Shown: positions 45,137 through 55,055 of the stretch, piece after piece
Numbering within the stretch: the first letter of the stretch is position 1
Layout: the number at the start of each line of letters is the position of its first letter
DNA from: Geobacillus jurassicus NBRC 107829
GTDB taxonomy: Bacteria; Bacillota; Bacilli; Bacillales; Anoxybacillaceae
Length of the DNA: 61,539 bases
Direction of reading: 5' to 3'
Assembly (NCBI RefSeq): GCF_001544315.1
Contig: NZ_BCQG01000020.1
Span: 1-61,539, forward strand
Program-made: the position numbers and the translations under genes
Notes under the pieces: model-generated
Seen by the model: only the letters and a program-made list of their open reading frames with translations
The model's database searches: none
Told to the model about the DNA's origin: nothing

Positions 45137-46255
45137 GTGGGTGAAATCATCCATCGTTCAAAAACACGGCCGGTCCGCGTCGGTCCGCTGACGATCGGCG
45201 GCAGCAACGAAGTCATCATTCAAAGTATGACGACCACAAAAACGCACGATGTCGAAGCGACGGTGGCGCAAATCCATCGCCTCGAGGAAGCGGGCTGCCA
45301 AATCGTCCGCGTCGCCTGCCCGGACGAGCGGGCGGCTGAGGCCATACCGGAAATTAAAAAGCGAATCAACATCCCGCTTGTCGCCGACATCCACTTTGAC
45401 TATAAATTGGCGCTGAAAGCGATCGAAGGCGGCGTCGATAAAATCCGCATCAATCCAGGCAACATCGGGCGCCGCGAAAAAGTCGAAGCGGTCGTGAAAG
45501 CAGCGAAAGAACGCGGCGTGCCGATTCGCATCGGCGTCAACGCCGGATCACTCGAGAAGCGCATTTTGGAAAAATACGGATACCCGACGGCCGACGGCAT
45601 GGTGGAGAGCGCCTTATATCATATCCGCATTTTGGAAGAGCTTGATTTTCACGATATTATTGTCTCGTTAAAGGCGTCCGACGTGCGCCTCGCCATTGAA
45701 GCGTATGAAAAAGCGGCGCGCACGTTCGACTATCCGCTCCATGTCGGCATCACCGAAGCGGGGACTCTGTTTTCCGGCACGATCAAAAGCGCGGTTGGGC
45801 TCGGCGCCATTTTAAGCAAAGGCATCGGCAATACGATCCGCGTTTCGTTAAGCGCCGACCCGGTTGAAGAGGTAAAAGTGGCGCGCGAAATTTTAAAAAC
45901 GTTCGGACTTGCCTCCAATGCGGCGACGCTTATTTCCTGCCCGACGTGCGGGCGGATTGAGATCGATTTGATCCGCATCGCCAACGAAATCGAAGACTAT
46001 ATCGCCAAAATTCGAGCGCCGATCAAAGTCGCCGTGCTCGGTTGCGCCGTCAACGGGCCGGGCGAGGCGCGCGAAGCGGACATCGGCATCGCCGGTGCCC
46101 GCGGCGAAGGCTTGTTGTTTCGCCATGGCAAAATCGTCCGGAAAGTGCCGGAAGAGCAAATGGTGGAAGAGCTGAAAAAAGAAATCGACAAGCTGGTGGA
46201 AGAATATTTCGCTAAGCAAAAAGAAGCCGCCCTAAAAGGCAGCGCCGCCAAGTGA
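45137..46255 (+). CDS. ispG: 4-hydroxy-3-methylbut-2-en-1-yl diphosphate synthase
   Basis: A 372-residue iron-sulfur enzyme, the sixth step of the non-mevalonate isoprenoid pathway, reducing cyclic MEcPP to HMBPP. The cluster cysteines are in [12 protein letters not shown] and [11 protein letters not shown]. The start is GTG, nine bases after AAGGAG, giving an N-terminus ([15 protein letters not shown]) that matches the B. subtilis enzyme; an ATG seven codons earlier lies on the ribosome binding site. IspH, the next enzyme, is encoded at 54 kb. Confidence 0.95.
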   Translation: MGEIIHRSKTRPVRVGPLTIGGSNEVIIQSMTTTKTHDVEATVAQIHRLEEAGCQIVRVACPDERAAEAIPEIKKRINIPLVADIHFDYKLALKAIEGGVDKIRINPGNIGRREKVEAVVKAAKERGVPIRIGVNAGSLEKRILEKYGYPTADGMVESALYHIRILEELDFHDIIVSLKASDVRLAIEAYEKAARTFDYPLHVGITEAGTLFSGTIKSAVGLGAILSKGIGNTIRVSLSADPVEEVKVAREILKTFGLASNAATLISCPTCGRIEIDLIRIANEIEDYIAKIRAPIKVAVLGCAVNGPGEAREADIGIAGARGEGLLFRHGKIVRKVPEEQMVEELKKEIDKLVEEYFAKQKEAALKGSAAK

Positions 46256-46280
46256 GCAGAAACAGCGGAAGGGCGGACAG

Positions 46281-46320
46281 AAAAAGGGCGTCCCCGCTTG
46301 GGGACACCCTCGCTTTTTTT
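46281..46320. terminator. Bidirectional terminator between ispG and yqfX
   Basis: AGGGCGTCCCC and GGGGACACCCT pair around GCTT with one mismatch; A and T runs flank it. Confidence 0.85.
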
Positions 46321-46663
46321 ACGTGTAAAACGGCATAATAAACAGGCGGACGAGAATGGCGATGACGCCGATCCCGATGGCCCATGCCCCGAGAGTTTCC
46401 GCGCCGCGCCGGCGCGCGATAAACCCGACAATGATGCCGGCCGCTCCTAACAAAATCGGCCAGATAAACAAGGCGATGATGGACAGGGCCAAAGCGAGCC
46501 AGCCGAGCCCGGCGCCGTCCGCTCGTTCTTCGTCCCGCTCGTCGCGGCGGCGAATCGGTTCAGCGACTTCCGCCGCTGTTTCTTCCATAAAATTTCGTTC
46601 TGGTTCCTCTTTTCCGATCGATTGCACGTAGCCTCCATACGTGCGCTCGCGGTCTTCTGCCAT
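46319..46663 (-). CDS. yqfX: YqfX-like small membrane protein
   Basis: A 114-residue protein: an acidic soluble N-terminal half (to about residue 52) and two hydrophobic helices (about 54-80 and 88-110) with RRRG between. Position matches B. subtilis yqfX. MAEDRERTYGG is preferred as start (GAGGGAAG upstream). Function unknown. Confidence 0.75.
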   Translation of the reverse strand: MAEDRERTYGGYVQSIGKEEPERNFMEETAAEVAEPIRRRDERDEERADGAGLGWLALALSIIALFIWPILLGAAGIIVGFIARRRGAETLGAWAIGIGVIAILVRLFIMPFYT

Positions 46664-46760
46664 ATGCTTCCCTCGCTTTCTTAAAGTAAGAAGCATTATT
46701 AGTATGGGAAACCGGTGTTATTTTATCAGTGTGAATATTTTCTAACAGGAGGGTGAAACG

Positions 46761-47327
46761 GTGAAAAAACGGCTTGGCATCGACATTGACGGCACGGTGA
46801 CATGTCCGAGCACATTCATTCCGTATTTGAACGAAGCGTTCGGCAAAGAGCTCGCATTAAGCGATATTACGCAATACAATTTGGCGCCGTTATACGGCGT
46901 GACGGAGGAAGAAATGGACCGCTGGCTGGAGGACAACGAAGCGGATATTTATGAGCGCGCTCCGCTGGCCCGCTATGCGCTTGAAGTGATCGACAGCTGG
47001 AAAGACAAATACGAGCTGTATTACATCAGCGCCCGCGGCCGCCATTTGTACGAGCTCACCGAGCGCTGGTTTCGGCGGCACGGCGTCTATTACCACCATA
47101 TTGATCTGATCGGGTCGCACGACAAAATCGCCGCCGTCCGCCAATATAAGCTGTCCGCCTTCTTTGAAGACAAGTACGACAATGCCTGTGAAATCGCCGA
47201 AGCATGCGGCATTCCGGTCATTTTGTTTGACACCCCATACAACCGAGGCCCGCTCCCCGAAAACGTCATCCGCGTCAACAACTGGCTTGAAGCAAAGCGA
47301 GAAATCGAACAGCGCCTCCGGCCATAA
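46761..47327 (+). CDS. yqfW: HAD-superfamily 5'-nucleotidase-like protein YqfW
   Basis: A 188-residue haloacid dehalogenase-fold protein. Motif I is DIDGT (nucleophile Asp and acid Asp), motif II SAR, motif IV FEDKYDNA. It groups with 5'(3')-deoxyribonucleotidases and likely removes a phosphate from a nucleotide; the substrate is unproven. GTG start with AGGAGGG seven bases ahead. Confidence 0.82.
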   Translation: MKKRLGIDIDGTVTCPSTFIPYLNEAFGKELALSDITQYNLAPLYGVTEEEMDRWLEDNEADIYERAPLARYALEVIDSWKDKYELYYISARGRHLYELTERWFRRHGVYYHHIDLIGSHDKIAAVRQYKLSAFFEDKYDNACEIAEACGIPVILFDTPYNRGPLPENVIRVNNWLEAKREIEQRLRP

Positions 47328-47363
47328 AACAACATCTCCCTGCTTATACAGGGAGATGTTGTT
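47328..47363. terminator. Bidirectional hairpin between yqfW and zur
   Basis: A perfect 15-bp stem, AACAACATCTCCCTG and its complement, with a six-base loop. It begins at the yqfW stop and covers the last codons of zur. T runs are short, so termination may be partial. Confidence 0.7.
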
Positions 47364-47769
47364 GGCATTGCGGACATGTGCCGTAAATTTCAAACTTATG
47401 GTCAGCGATCTCATAACCATCGAGCTTCTCGGCGAGCACATCCATTGGACATGCGTCAATTTCTTTTGTTTTTCCACACTGGATGCAGATGAAATGGTGA
47501 TGATGACGACGGGCGCCGCAGGCAAAACGGAAATGTTTTTCCCCGGACAGCTCGGTCATCTCCAAAATGCCAAGCAGCGTAAAGAGCGACAAATTGCGGT
47601 ACACTGTATCAACGCTCAAGCCCGGATAGACGGGACGGAGCGCTTCAAGCACGTCTTTGGCCGTCAAGTATTTGTCGCTTTCGGCAAATAACTCCAACAT
47701 TTGTCTCCGTTTTTCCGTATATTTAAACCCTTTCTCTTTCATCAACTGCAACGCTTCACCGATATTCAT
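47344..47769 (-). CDS. zur: Zinc uptake regulator (Fur family)
   Basis: A 141-residue Fur-family repressor. The winged helix covers about residues 1-80 ([23 protein letters not shown]). The regulatory site has the run HHHHFIC; the structural zinc site is CIQCGK plus CPQC at the C-terminus. Its ATG overlaps the znuB stop (ATGA), and co-transcription with a zinc-type permease identifies it as Zur rather than Fur or PerR. The operon carries a Zur box, so it is autoregulated. Confidence 0.92.
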   Translation of the reverse strand: MNIGEALQLMKEKGFKYTEKRRQMLELFAESDKYLTAKDVLEALRPVYPGLSVDTVYRNLSLFTLLGILEMTELSGEKHFRFACGARRHHHHFICIQCGKTKEIDACPMDVLAEKLDGYEIADHKFEIYGTCPQCQQHLPV

Positions 47770-48599
47770 CGCTGCCGCCCCCTTTTCCATCCGAGTGCGA
47801 AAAGCAAAATGACAACCGCTACAATGACGATCGTTCCGCCCGGCGCCCAGTCAAGCTCATACGCCGCCCAAAGCCCGGCGATGACCGCCAGCTCTCCGAA
47901 CAAAATCGAAAGCCCCATCGCCTGCTTAAAACTTTTGGCGATGCGGATGCTCGCCGCGACCGGCAGTGTCATGAGCGACGAGATGAGAAGCACGCCGACG
48001 ATGCGCATCGATGCGGCGATGACAAGCGCAACCAACACGATGAACAAAAAGTGGATCAATGTGGTGCGAATGCCGGAGACGCGGGCGTATTCCTCATCGA
48101 ATGAAAGGAGAAACAGCTCTTTGTAAAACGCCAAAATAACGATCGCCGCAGCCGCAGCAACAACCACCGCTGTCCAAACATCGGCGCGGCTGACAGCGCT
48201 GACGCTGCCGAACAAATAGGAAAACAAATCGGTCGTAAACCCGTTGGCGATTGAAATGAAAATGACGCTCAAGCCGATGCCGGATGACAAAATGATCGGA
48301 ATGGCGAGCTCCTCATAATGGCGGTAAACAGCGCGCAGCTTCTCGACAAGCAGCGACCCGACGACGGAAAAGCCCATGCCGATGTAAAGCGGATTCCAGC
48401 TCGCAGCCGCCGGCGCCAATGAACCGAGCAAGAGCCCGGCGGCGATGCCAGCGAGCGTCACATGGCTTAACGCATCGGCGATGAGCGACAACCGCCGAAC
48501 AACAATAAAGACACCGAGCAACGGCGCTGCAAAACCGGTCAAAATGCCGGCGACAAACGCATTGCGCAGAAATTCATAGTGCCAAATCGCTTCCCACAC
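47766..48599 (-). CDS. znuB: Zinc ABC transporter permease
   Basis: A 277-residue ABC-3 family permease with about eight membrane segments. The conserved [19 protein letters not shown] region contacts the ATPase. It partners ZnuC, 40 bases upstream. The solute-binding protein (ZnuA/AdcA) is not in the window. Confidence 0.9.
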   Translation of the reverse strand: MWEAIWHYEFLRNAFVAGILTGFAAPLLGVFIVVRRLSLIADALSHVTLAGIAAGLLLGSLAPAAASWNPLYIGMGFSVVGSLLVEKLRAVYRHYEELAIPIILSSGIGLSVIFISIANGFTTDLFSYLFGSVSAVSRADVWTAVVVAAAAAIVILAFYKELFLLSFDEEYARVSGIRTTLIHFLFIVLVALVIAASMRIVGVLLISSLMTLPVAASIRIAKSFKQAMGLSILFGELAVIAGLWAAYELDWAPGGTIVIVAVVILLFALGWKRGRQR

Positions 48600-48639
48600 G
48601 TGTCATCCCTCCACTGTCCCCGTCTCGTTTCTCCTGCGT

Positions 48640-49395
48640 TTAATGCTCATGAGAGAGAACGCGGAGCGGATGACCGTAAAACTGTGAAATCGCCTCGTCG
48701 TCAAGCTGGGCAAACTCTTCCGCGTTCCCATGGAAATAAAGGCGCTTGTTCAAGCAGGCGATATCGGTCACCTGATCGGTGATCGTTCCGATGTCGTGCG
48801 TCACTAGGATGAGCGTCAAGCCGCGGCGGTTCAAGTCGCCGAGCAGTTCGTAAAACTCGTGCACATGGCGGGCGTCGACGCCGACCGTCGGCTCGTCTAA
48901 AATGAGCAAATCCGGCTTGCTCGCCAACGCCCGGGCGATAAACACCCGCTGCTGCTGACCGCCGGAAAGCTCCGCGATATTGCGCTTTGCTAGGCCGCTT
49001 AGCCCAACGGCGGCGAGCGCCGCCTCAACCGCTCGGCGGTCCTCTTTTGTCAGCTGCCGGAACAAACCGCGTTTGGCCGCCAATCCGCTCGCCGCCACTT
49101 CCTCAACCGTTGCCGGAAAGCTGCGGTTGAAGCTGTTCGCTTTTTGCGACACGAAACCGATCCGATGCCATTCGCGAAACGATTCGATCGGCTCGCCGAA
49201 CAAGAAAATGCGGCCGCTGTTCGGTTTTAACAAGCCGAGCACACATTTGAGCAGCGTCGATTTTCCCGAGCCGTTCGGGCCGACCAACCCTAAAAACGCC
49301 CCTTTCGGCACCATTAAACTGACGTTTTCAAGCACGTTCTCTTTGTCATAGCGAAACGAAACATCCTCAATTTGCACGGCAATCCCATTTTCCAT
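48640..49395 (-). CDS. znuC: Zinc ABC transporter ATP-binding protein
   Basis: A 251-residue ATPase: Walker A GPNGSGKST, signature [13 protein letters not shown], Walker B LLILDEPTVGVD. The C-terminus ends SHEH, a possible extra metal-binding tail. First gene of znuC-znuB-zur. GGGAG precedes ATG. Its leader contains the Zur box. Confidence 0.92.
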   Translation of the reverse strand: MENGIAVQIEDVSFRYDKENVLENVSLMVPKGAFLGLVGPNGSGKSTLLKCVLGLLKPNSGRIFLFGEPIESFREWHRIGFVSQKANSFNRSFPATVEEVAASGLAAKRGLFRQLTKEDRRAVEAALAAVGLSGLAKRNIAELSGGQQQRVFIARALASKPDLLILDEPTVGVDARHVHEFYELLGDLNRRGLTLILVTHDIGTITDQVTDIACLNKRLYFHGNAEEFAQLDDEAISQFYGHPLRVLSHEH

Positions 49396-49412
49396 GGTCG
49401 TTCTCCCTTGCT

Positions 49413-49433
49413 AATTCAGAATCATTCCGATTT
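49413..49433. promoter_or_regulatory. Zur box upstream of znuC
   Basis: On the minus strand AAATCGGAAT-G-ATTCTGAATT matches the B. subtilis Zur consensus AAATCGTAAT-N-ATTACGATTT at 16 of 20 positions, with a well-kept left half. It lies 18 bases before the znuC start codon. Confidence 0.8.
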
Positions 49434-49477
49434 ATCTTCCTATGCAAGTATAACCGACCATCCGCATTTTGTAAACC

Positions 49478-50359
49478 TCAATGAATCGCTGATTTAAAGC
49501 GGGCCCCGCGCACCTCATGAGTCGGCATAATGGTGATAAACGCATCCGGGTCGATTTCATTGACGATCGATTTTAGTTTTGTCACTTCCAAGCGCGTGAC
49601 GACCGCATAAATGATTTCTTTTTGCTCATCCGTATATCCGCCTTTGCCGAGCAATTTCGTCGTCCCGCGGCCGAGCCGGTGCAAAATGGCGTCGGAAATT
49701 TCCTCATAATGATCGGTCACAATAAAGGCCGCCCGCGTCTCGTCAAGCCCTTCGATGACCGCATCGATCGTTTTTGAAGCGATGTAGTACGTCATCACCG
49801 AATACATCGCCGGCTCGAGGCCAAGCACAAACGCCGCCCAGCCAAAAACAAAGACGTTGACAAACATGACGAACTCCCCAACGGAAAACGGAATCTTTTT
49901 CGTCAGCAAAATCCCTAAAATTTCCGTCCCGTCAAGCGATCCGCCATGGCGGATGACAAGTCCAACACCGAGCCCGAGCGCCAATCCGCCAAAAACAGTG
50001 GCCAAAATCGGCTCGGTCGTCAGCGGGGAAAAATGGTGAAATGCTCGTTCTGTGACGCCGAGAATGACGACGCCTAAAATCGTCGACAACATAAACGTTT
50101 TGCCGATTTGCTTGTAGCCGAAGTACATGAACGGAGCGTTTAAGAGGATGACGAGCGTAGCGAAATTGAGCAGCCGCCATTCATCTGGAATTAAGTAATC
50201 CAAAATCAGTGATACACCGATAATGCCGCCGTCGATCATTTTATTTGGAACGAGCAACCGTTCGATGGCAAACGCCGCCAAAGAGGCGCCGATAGCGATC
50301 ATCAACCCCCGATACAACACATGGCTCAACGGTTCTTTTTTATGCTGTTTTGACGACAA
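49478..50359 (-). CDS. yqfU: YitT-family membrane protein YqfU
   Basis: A 293-residue protein with five or six membrane helices (to about residue 200) and a C-terminal DUF2179 domain, the ferredoxin-like fold of YitT proteins. Function unknown. The start is TTG, a few bases after AAAGGGTGG. Same position as B. subtilis yqfU. Confidence 0.85.
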   Translation of the reverse strand: MSSKQHKKEPLSHVLYRGLMIAIGASLAAFAIERLLVPNKMIDGGIIGVSLILDYLIPDEWRLLNFATLVILLNAPFMYFGYKQIGKTFMLSTILGVVILGVTERAFHHFSPLTTEPILATVFGGLALGLGVGLVIRHGGSLDGTEILGILLTKKIPFSVGEFVMFVNVFVFGWAAFVLGLEPAMYSVMTYYIASKTIDAVIEGLDETRAAFIVTDHYEEISDAILHRLGRGTTKLLGKGGYTDEQKEIIYAVVTRLEVTKLKSIVNEIDPDAFITIMPTHEVRGARFKSAIH

Positions 50360-50457
50360 ACTACCACCCTTTCCCTTTTTGCTTTCTTTTCCATTATACC
50401 ATACACGCCTTTTCCACTCACGTCATATGCTGGAATAGAAGCAAGGAGGCGGCTGCC

Positions 50458-50718
50458 ATGAACATTTACCAACAGTTTGTAAAGCAAAAATTAAAAACGA
50501 TTACCCCGGAAGAACTCGTTGTGTACAGCCGAGAGTACGGCTTGCCGATCACGGTCAGCCAGGCGAAGAAAATTCTTCATCTCGCCCGGACGAACAACAT
50601 TAACGTGTTCGATCCGCAAGAGAGGAAAAAATGGGTGCGCGAACTGGCCAAAATCACCTCGCCGGACATCGCTCGAAAGGCGAACGAACTATTTTTGAAG
50701 TTCGTGCAAAAAAAATAA
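50458..50718 (+). CDS. yqfT: DUF2624 protein YqfT
   Basis: An 86-residue basic, helical protein of the YqfT/DUF2624 family, with a HTH-like stretch LVVYSREYGLPITVSQAKKI. AAGGAGG precedes MNIYQQFV; the 36 upstream codons are leader. Function unknown. Confidence 0.82.
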   Translation: MNIYQQFVKQKLKTITPEELVVYSREYGLPITVSQAKKILHLARTNNINVFDPQERKKWVRELAKITSPDIARKANELFLKFVQKK

Positions 50719-50739
50719 AAGGGCATATAGCCCTTTTTT
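50717..50739 (+). terminator. Terminator of yqfT
   Basis: AAAAGGGC-ATAT-GCCCTTTT with two more T residues, ending at the nfo stop codon on the other strand. Confidence 0.85.
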
Positions 50740-51638
50740 CATTCCGCCCCAGCGGCGATTTTTTCAAGCAACTGATCATCGAACGACTGCGCCCGCAGCA
50801 TGGCGATTTCGTATTTGTACGGTGGTTTTTTGTTGTTTTTGTCTTCGCCCACGTATGGAGTTTCTAAAATTTTCGGAATATCCTCAAGCTGCGGGTGATG
50901 GACGATATAGTTGAGCGCCTGGAATCCGATATGGCCGAAACCGATGTTTTCATGGCGGTCTTTCCGGCTGCCGCGCGGGTTTTTGCTGTCGTTGATGTGC
51001 AGCACTTTCAGCCGCCCGAGGCCGATGATCCGGTCAAACTCCTCAAGGACGCCGTCAAAATCGTTGACGATGTCATAGCCGGCGTCATGCGTATGGCACG
51101 TATCAAAGCAAACGGACAGCTTGTCATTATAGGCGACGCCGTCGATAATGCAGGCCAGCTCCTCAAACGTTCGCCCGCATTCCGACCCTTTGCCGGCCAT
51201 CGTTTCCAGGGCAATTTCGACCGTCTGCTCGCGCGTCAACACTTCATTCAGTCCGCGAATAATTTGCCGAAGTCCGGCTTCCACCCCCGCACCGACATGA
51301 GCGCCTGGGTGCAGCACGAGCTGTTTGGCGCCAATCGCTTCCGTCCGCTCAATTTCCGCGCGCAAAAAGTCGACGCCTAGCGAAAACGTATCGAGATTGG
51401 TCGTATTGCCGATATTGATGATATACGGGGCATGGACGATGATCTCTTCGATGCCGTGCGCTTGCATATGCTCGCGCCCGGCTTCGATGTTGAGCTCTTC
51501 AATCGCCTTGCGCTTTGTGTTTTGCGGCGCCCCGGTGTAAATCATAAACGTGTTCGCTCCGTAAGAGGCCGCTTCTTCGCTGGCGGCCAGCAGCATTTTC
51601 TTTCCGCTCATGGAAACGTGTGAACCGATTTTTAACAT
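50739..51638 (-). CDS. nfo: Endonuclease IV (AP endonuclease)
   Basis: A 299-residue TIM-barrel, three-zinc enzyme that cuts DNA 5' of abasic sites. Signatures: [24 protein letters not shown] and [21 protein letters not shown] (shown in part), which supply the metal-binding His, Asp and Glu residues. In spore formers it repairs spore DNA. 38 bases after cshB, probably co-transcribed. Confidence 0.95.
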   Translation of the reverse strand: MLKIGSHVSMSGKKMLLAASEEAASYGANTFMIYTGAPQNTKRKAIEELNIEAGREHMQAHGIEEIIVHAPYIINIGNTTNLDTFSLGVDFLRAEIERTEAIGAKQLVLHPGAHVGAGVEAGLRQIIRGLNEVLTREQTVEIALETMAGKGSECGRTFEELACIIDGVAYNDKLSVCFDTCHTHDAGYDIVNDFDGVLEEFDRIIGLGRLKVLHINDSKNPRGSRKDRHENIGFGHIGFQALNYIVHHPQLEDIPKILETPYVGEDKNNKKPPYKYEIAMLRAQSFDDQLLEKIAAGAE

Positions 51639-51676
51639 GTTCTTCTCTCCCTTTTCTTTGCGTTGAAGGCGGACGG

Positions 51677-52987
51677 CTATGATTTTTTGAAGCGGCTAAG
51701 CCGCTTTTTCTTCTTCTCCAGCTCCGCGCGCAGCTTTTTCTTGTAGCCCGGCTTCACCTGTTTCGTTTTTTTCAGTTTGGCGACAAGCAGCGCCAGTTCG
51801 TCGTCTTTTTCGCCTGCCCGCTTGCTCCGCCGGTTCCACGGCGGCAGCTCCTTCCATTCGCCGCGCACGAGATCGCGGTGGACAAACGAAATTCCCATTT
51901 TCTCCAATCGAGCGATCGCATCTTGGTCAGACGGCTCATAAATCGTCGCCGCGATGCCGCTATAGCCGGCGCGCGCCGTCCGTCCGGCGCGGTGAATATA
52001 AAACTGCAGATCATCAGGCAGCTCGTAGTTGATGACATGACTGACACCTTCAATATCGATGCCGCGCGCCGCCAAATCGGTGGCTACGACATATTGAAAC
52101 TCCAAATCGCGGATGAGATTCATCATCTTTCTCCGCTCTCGCGGGGTCAGGTCGCCGTGCAGCACTCCGACTTTCAACCCTTGCTCAGCGAGACGGTCGG
52201 CGACCTCGTCAGCCATTTTCCTTGTGTTGACAAATACGATGGCCAAATACGGGTTGTAGCTGAGGAGCACATCATGAAGAAGTTTTGTTTTCTCGCGTCC
52301 GCGCAGCGGGATGAGCACATGTTCGATGTTTTCGTTCGCCGTCTGTTTCGGGTCGACATGGACAAAGGTCGGGTTTTCCATATATTTTTTCAAAAACGGC
52401 TTCAGCTTTTCCGGAATCGTCGCTGAAAAGACGAGCATTTGCAAGTCTTTCGGCATCCGGGCGGCGATTTGGTCGACATCAGCGATAAAGCCCATGTCGA
52501 GCATCAAGTCGGCTTCATCGACGACAAGGATGTGGGCCGTATGCACATTAAGCGCCTGCTCGCGGATGAAATCGTTGATGCGCCCCGGCGTGCCGATGAC
52601 AATATGCGGCTGCACGTTGAGCTTTTCAAGCGCCTTTTGCTTATCCGTCCCGCCAATAAAGCAACGGGCGACGATCATCCGATCTTTCGGGCAAAACTTC
52701 GTGATTTTCAGCGTTTCGTGATAAATTTGCGTCGCTAACTCGCGCGTCGGCGCCGTGATGACGGCTTGCACTTCGGCGCGTTCCGGTTTGATTTTTTCAA
52801 TGATCGGCAATAAGTACGCATGTGTTTTTCCCGTTCCCGTTTGCGATTGGCCGACCATGCTTTCGCCGCGCAGCGCCCCCGGAATGATGCGCTCTTGAAT
52901 TTCCGTCGGTTTATAAAAACGAAGCGCCTTGATCGCTTCGATGATAAACGGTTGAAACGGAAAACGAGCAAACTGCGTTTCTGTCAT
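51677..52987 (-). CDS. cshB: DEAD-box RNA helicase CshB
   Basis: A 436-residue RNA helicase. Motifs in order: Q motif ([11 protein letters not shown]), [31 protein letters not shown] and [10 protein letters not shown]. The tail is rich in Lys and Arg. B. subtilis CshB helps ribosome assembly and RNA unfolding in the cold. AAGGGAG precedes the ATG. Just upstream lies repeat copy B, so a transcript starting beyond it would carry this strongly folding element in its 5' leader. Confidence 0.92.
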   Translation of the reverse strand: MTETQFARFPFQPFIIEAIKALRFYKPTEIQERIIPGALRGESMVGQSQTGTGKTHAYLLPIIEKIKPERAEVQAVITAPTRELATQIYHETLKITKFCPKDRMIVARCFIGGTDKQKALEKLNVQPHIVIGTPGRINDFIREQALNVHTAHILVVDEADLMLDMGFIADVDQIAARMPKDLQMLVFSATIPEKLKPFLKKYMENPTFVHVDPKQTANENIEHVLIPLRGREKTKLLHDVLLSYNPYLAIVFVNTRKMADEVADRLAEQGLKVGVLHGDLTPRERRKMMNLIRDLEFQYVVATDLAARGIDIEGVSHVINYELPDDLQFYIHRAGRTARAGYSGIAATIYEPSDQDAIARLEKMGISFVHRDLVRGEWKELPPWNRRSKRAGEKDDELALLVAKLKKTKQVKPGYKKKLRAELEKKKKRLSRFKKS

Positions 52988-53007
52988 TAAGCACTACTCC
53001 CTTCAAA

Positions 53008-53220
53008 TATAAATGCAACTGGAAAGTTTCACATCTCGTTGGCCCAAAAGCGTGTCGTCCATTTTTCCGACTGTCGGCGGCAAGCCTTGACGTGACGGAA
53101 GACCGAACAACCCACTGCTTCACAGACCCATGCATGGGTCTGGAAGCGGTATTGTTCGGTCACCCGACAGTCGCTGGCTCCATAAAAGAGCGTAAACGTT
53201 AACGTTTCAAATGGCATATG
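53008..53220. repeat. Palindrome-rich intergenic repeat, copy B (MITE-like)
   Basis: A 213-bp element homologous over its whole length to copy A. Concentric inverted repeats: CGACTGTCGG (53068-53077) with its complement (53164-53173); GACCGAACAA (53101-53110) with TTGTTCGGTC (53152-53161); and a central perfect 20-bp palindrome CAGACCCATGCATGGGTCTG (53123-53142). The ends are imperfect inverted repeats (11 of 15 match). Relative to copy A it lacks about 20 bases covering one arm of a hairpin. It fills most of the 383-base gap between cshB and yqfQ. Confidence 0.85.
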
Positions 53221-53370
53221 TGCACCGCTTCGTCCGCTTCACCATTATAGCGAATCGCTGCCCCCCGCCGCAACTAAAGACGATGCGGCAACAAACCTTT
53301 CCCGCCTTGCCCGCATATTGTATGAAGGAGGACATTCGTTCATCCGCACGACCGAAAGGAGGCAACTGCT

Positions 53371-53901
53371 ATGAGATACAGCCGGCCCCCGATGATGCCT
53401 TCTCCGTTTGCCGGAAGGCCGCCAGCCCCGTTCGCCCGCATGCCGGCGCCGCCTTTCCGCACAAGCGGCCCCGGCGGCTTCTTGGCTCGCTTGTTTTCGC
53501 GCGGGCAGCCGCCGGCTGCTGCGTCGTCTCCGTGGGGGCTGCCGCTGCTGCCCAACGCTGCTAACACCGCCGCATCCAACACGGGCGGCGGCTTGGTTGG
53601 CATGTTAAACAACGTGCAAAAAATGCTTGGCATCGCGCAAAACGTCATGCCGATGGTGCAGCAGTATGGACCGCTCATCCGCAATCTTCCGGCGATGATC
53701 CGCATTTTCCGCGAGCTGAAACCGGCCGACGAAGGGGAAGGCGAAACAACGTCGGAAAGCGCACCGGCTAACGAAACGAAACAAAAGCCGGCCGCTCAGG
53801 CGCCAAAAAAACGCTCCGTTCCGCAGGCAAAGCGCAAAGAGCCGCAGGAAAAAGAAGCACCGGCCGCCCCGAAGCCATCCAAGCCGAAACTGTATATCTA
53901 G
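53371..53901 (+). CDS. yqfQ: YqfQ/VrrA-like protein, proline-rich
   Basis: A 176-residue low-complexity protein. The N-terminal 60 residues are rich in Pro, Ala and Arg (PPAPFARMPAPPFR), a central hydrophobic-amphipathic stretch (MLNNVQKMLGIAQNVMPMV) is the YqfQ family core, and the tail is Lys/Pro/Ala-rich. In B. subtilis YqfQ and in B. anthracis VrrA this family has variable repeats and is spore-associated. GGAGGC precedes ATG. Function unknown. Confidence 0.75.
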   Translation: MRYSRPPMMPSPFAGRPPAPFARMPAPPFRTSGPGGFLARLFSRGQPPAAASSPWGLPLLPNAANTAASNTGGGLVGMLNNVQKMLGIAQNVMPMVQQYGPLIRNLPAMIRIFRELKPADEGEGETTSESAPANETKQKPAAQAPKKRSVPQAKRKEPQEKEAPAAPKPSKPKLYI

Positions 53902-53947
53902 TTTCTTTCCCCGCCCTAGCGCACCCGCTGTTTAGGGCGGTTATTCT

Positions 53948-53976
53948 TTGTCTTCTCCCCGGAGCTCCGATATAAT
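53948..53976 (+). promoter_or_regulatory. Promoter of ispH
   Basis: TTGTCT (53948-53953), 17 bases, perfect TATAAT (53971-53976). Confidence 0.7.
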
Positions 53977-54022
53977 GAAAGGTGAACAACCGCCGCACAG
54001 CCGGCGGCAGGGAGGGAATATG

Positions 54023-54973
54023 ATGGAAGTGATTAAAATTACCCCGCGCGGGTATTGCTACGGGGTGGTCGATGCGATGGTCATCGCCCGCAACGCGGCG
54101 CTCGACCCGTCTTTGCCGCGTCCGATTTACATTCTCGGCATGATCGTCCATAACAAGCACGTCACGGACGCGTTTGCCGAAGAAGGCATTATCACGCTCG
54201 ATGGAGAAAACCGTTTGGAAATTTTGGAAAAAATCGATCGTGGCACCGTCATTTTCACCGCCCACGGCGTCTCACCGGAAGTGAAAAAACGAGCGCTCGA
54301 AAAGGGGCTTGTCACGATTGATGCGACATGCCCGGATGTGACAAAAACGCATCGGCTCATCGAACAAAAACTCGCCGATGGCTATGATATCATCTATATC
54401 GGCAAAAAAGGACACCCGGAACCGGAAGGAGCGGTCGGCATCAATCCGGAAAGGATCCATCTTGTGGAAACTATCGATGATGTCGAACGACTGTCCATTA
54501 ATAATGAGCGCATCATGGTGACGAACCAAACGACGATGAGCCAATGGGACGTCGCCGACATCATGGCGAAAGTGAAAGAAAAATACCCGCACGTGGAAAT
54601 GCATAAAGAAATTTGCCTCGCCACCCAGCTTCGACAAGAGGCGGTCGCTGAGCAGGCGAAGGAAGCCGATGTGACGATCGTCGTCGGCGACCCGCGCAGC
54701 AACAACTCGAACCGCCTCGCCCAAGTATCGGAAGAGATCGCCGGCACGAAGGCGTATCGCGTCGCCGATGTAACGGAAATCGACATCAACTGGATTAAAG
54801 ATGCGAAAAAAGTCGCTGTCACCGCCGGCGCCTCCACTCCGACGCCGATTACGAAAGAAGTGATCGATTTTTTGGAGCAGTTTGACCCGAACGACCCGTC
54901 GACATGGAAGCGGGAACGGAAAGTGCCGCTGCAAAAAATTTTGCCGAAAGTGAAAACAAAGAAGGAAGAGTGA
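54023..54973 (+). CDS. ispH: 4-hydroxy-3-methylbut-2-enyl diphosphate reductase
   Basis: A 316-residue iron-sulfur reductase, last step of the non-mevalonate pathway, converting HMBPP to IPP and DMAPP. Cluster cysteines are in RGYCYG, TCPDVTK and a third further on (EICLATQ); [11 protein letters not shown] and [11 protein letters not shown] are substrate motifs. Two adjacent ATG codons follow GGAGGG; the second, six bases away, is chosen and gives the family N-terminus. Confidence 0.95.
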   Translation: MEVIKITPRGYCYGVVDAMVIARNAALDPSLPRPIYILGMIVHNKHVTDAFAEEGIITLDGENRLEILEKIDRGTVIFTAHGVSPEVKKRALEKGLVTIDATCPDVTKTHRLIEQKLADGYDIIYIGKKGHPEPEGAVGINPERIHLVETIDDVERLSINNERIMVTNQTTMSQWDVADIMAKVKEKYPHVEMHKEICLATQLRQEAVAEQAKEADVTIVVGDPRSNNSNRLAQVSEEIAGTKAYRVADVTEIDINWIKDAKKVAVTAGASTPTPITKEVIDFLEQFDPNDPSTWKRERKVPLQKILPKVKTKKEE

Positions 54974-54996
54974 CGGTTGTTTCGTCCATAAAGAGA

Positions 54997-55044
54997 GGCT
55001 GTCATGGATAAACGGTCGAAAGGCTCATCCAGGACAGCCCTTTT
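54997..55044 (+). terminator. Terminator of ispH
   Basis: GGCTGTC-TGGAT pairs with ATCCA-GACAGCC across a large loop, followed by CTTTT. Confidence 0.75.
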
Positions 55045-55055
55045 CCGTTGACCGC

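Noticed and set aside
53190-53207. CcpA (cre) site in the right end of repeat copy B
   Set aside because: AAACGTTAACGTTT is palindromic but does not fit TGWAANCGNTNWCA, and copy A lacks it.
53029-53217. 62-codon minus-strand frame in repeat copy B
   Set aside because: The matching frame in copy A ends after 18 codons, so coding is not conserved; it follows the palindromes.
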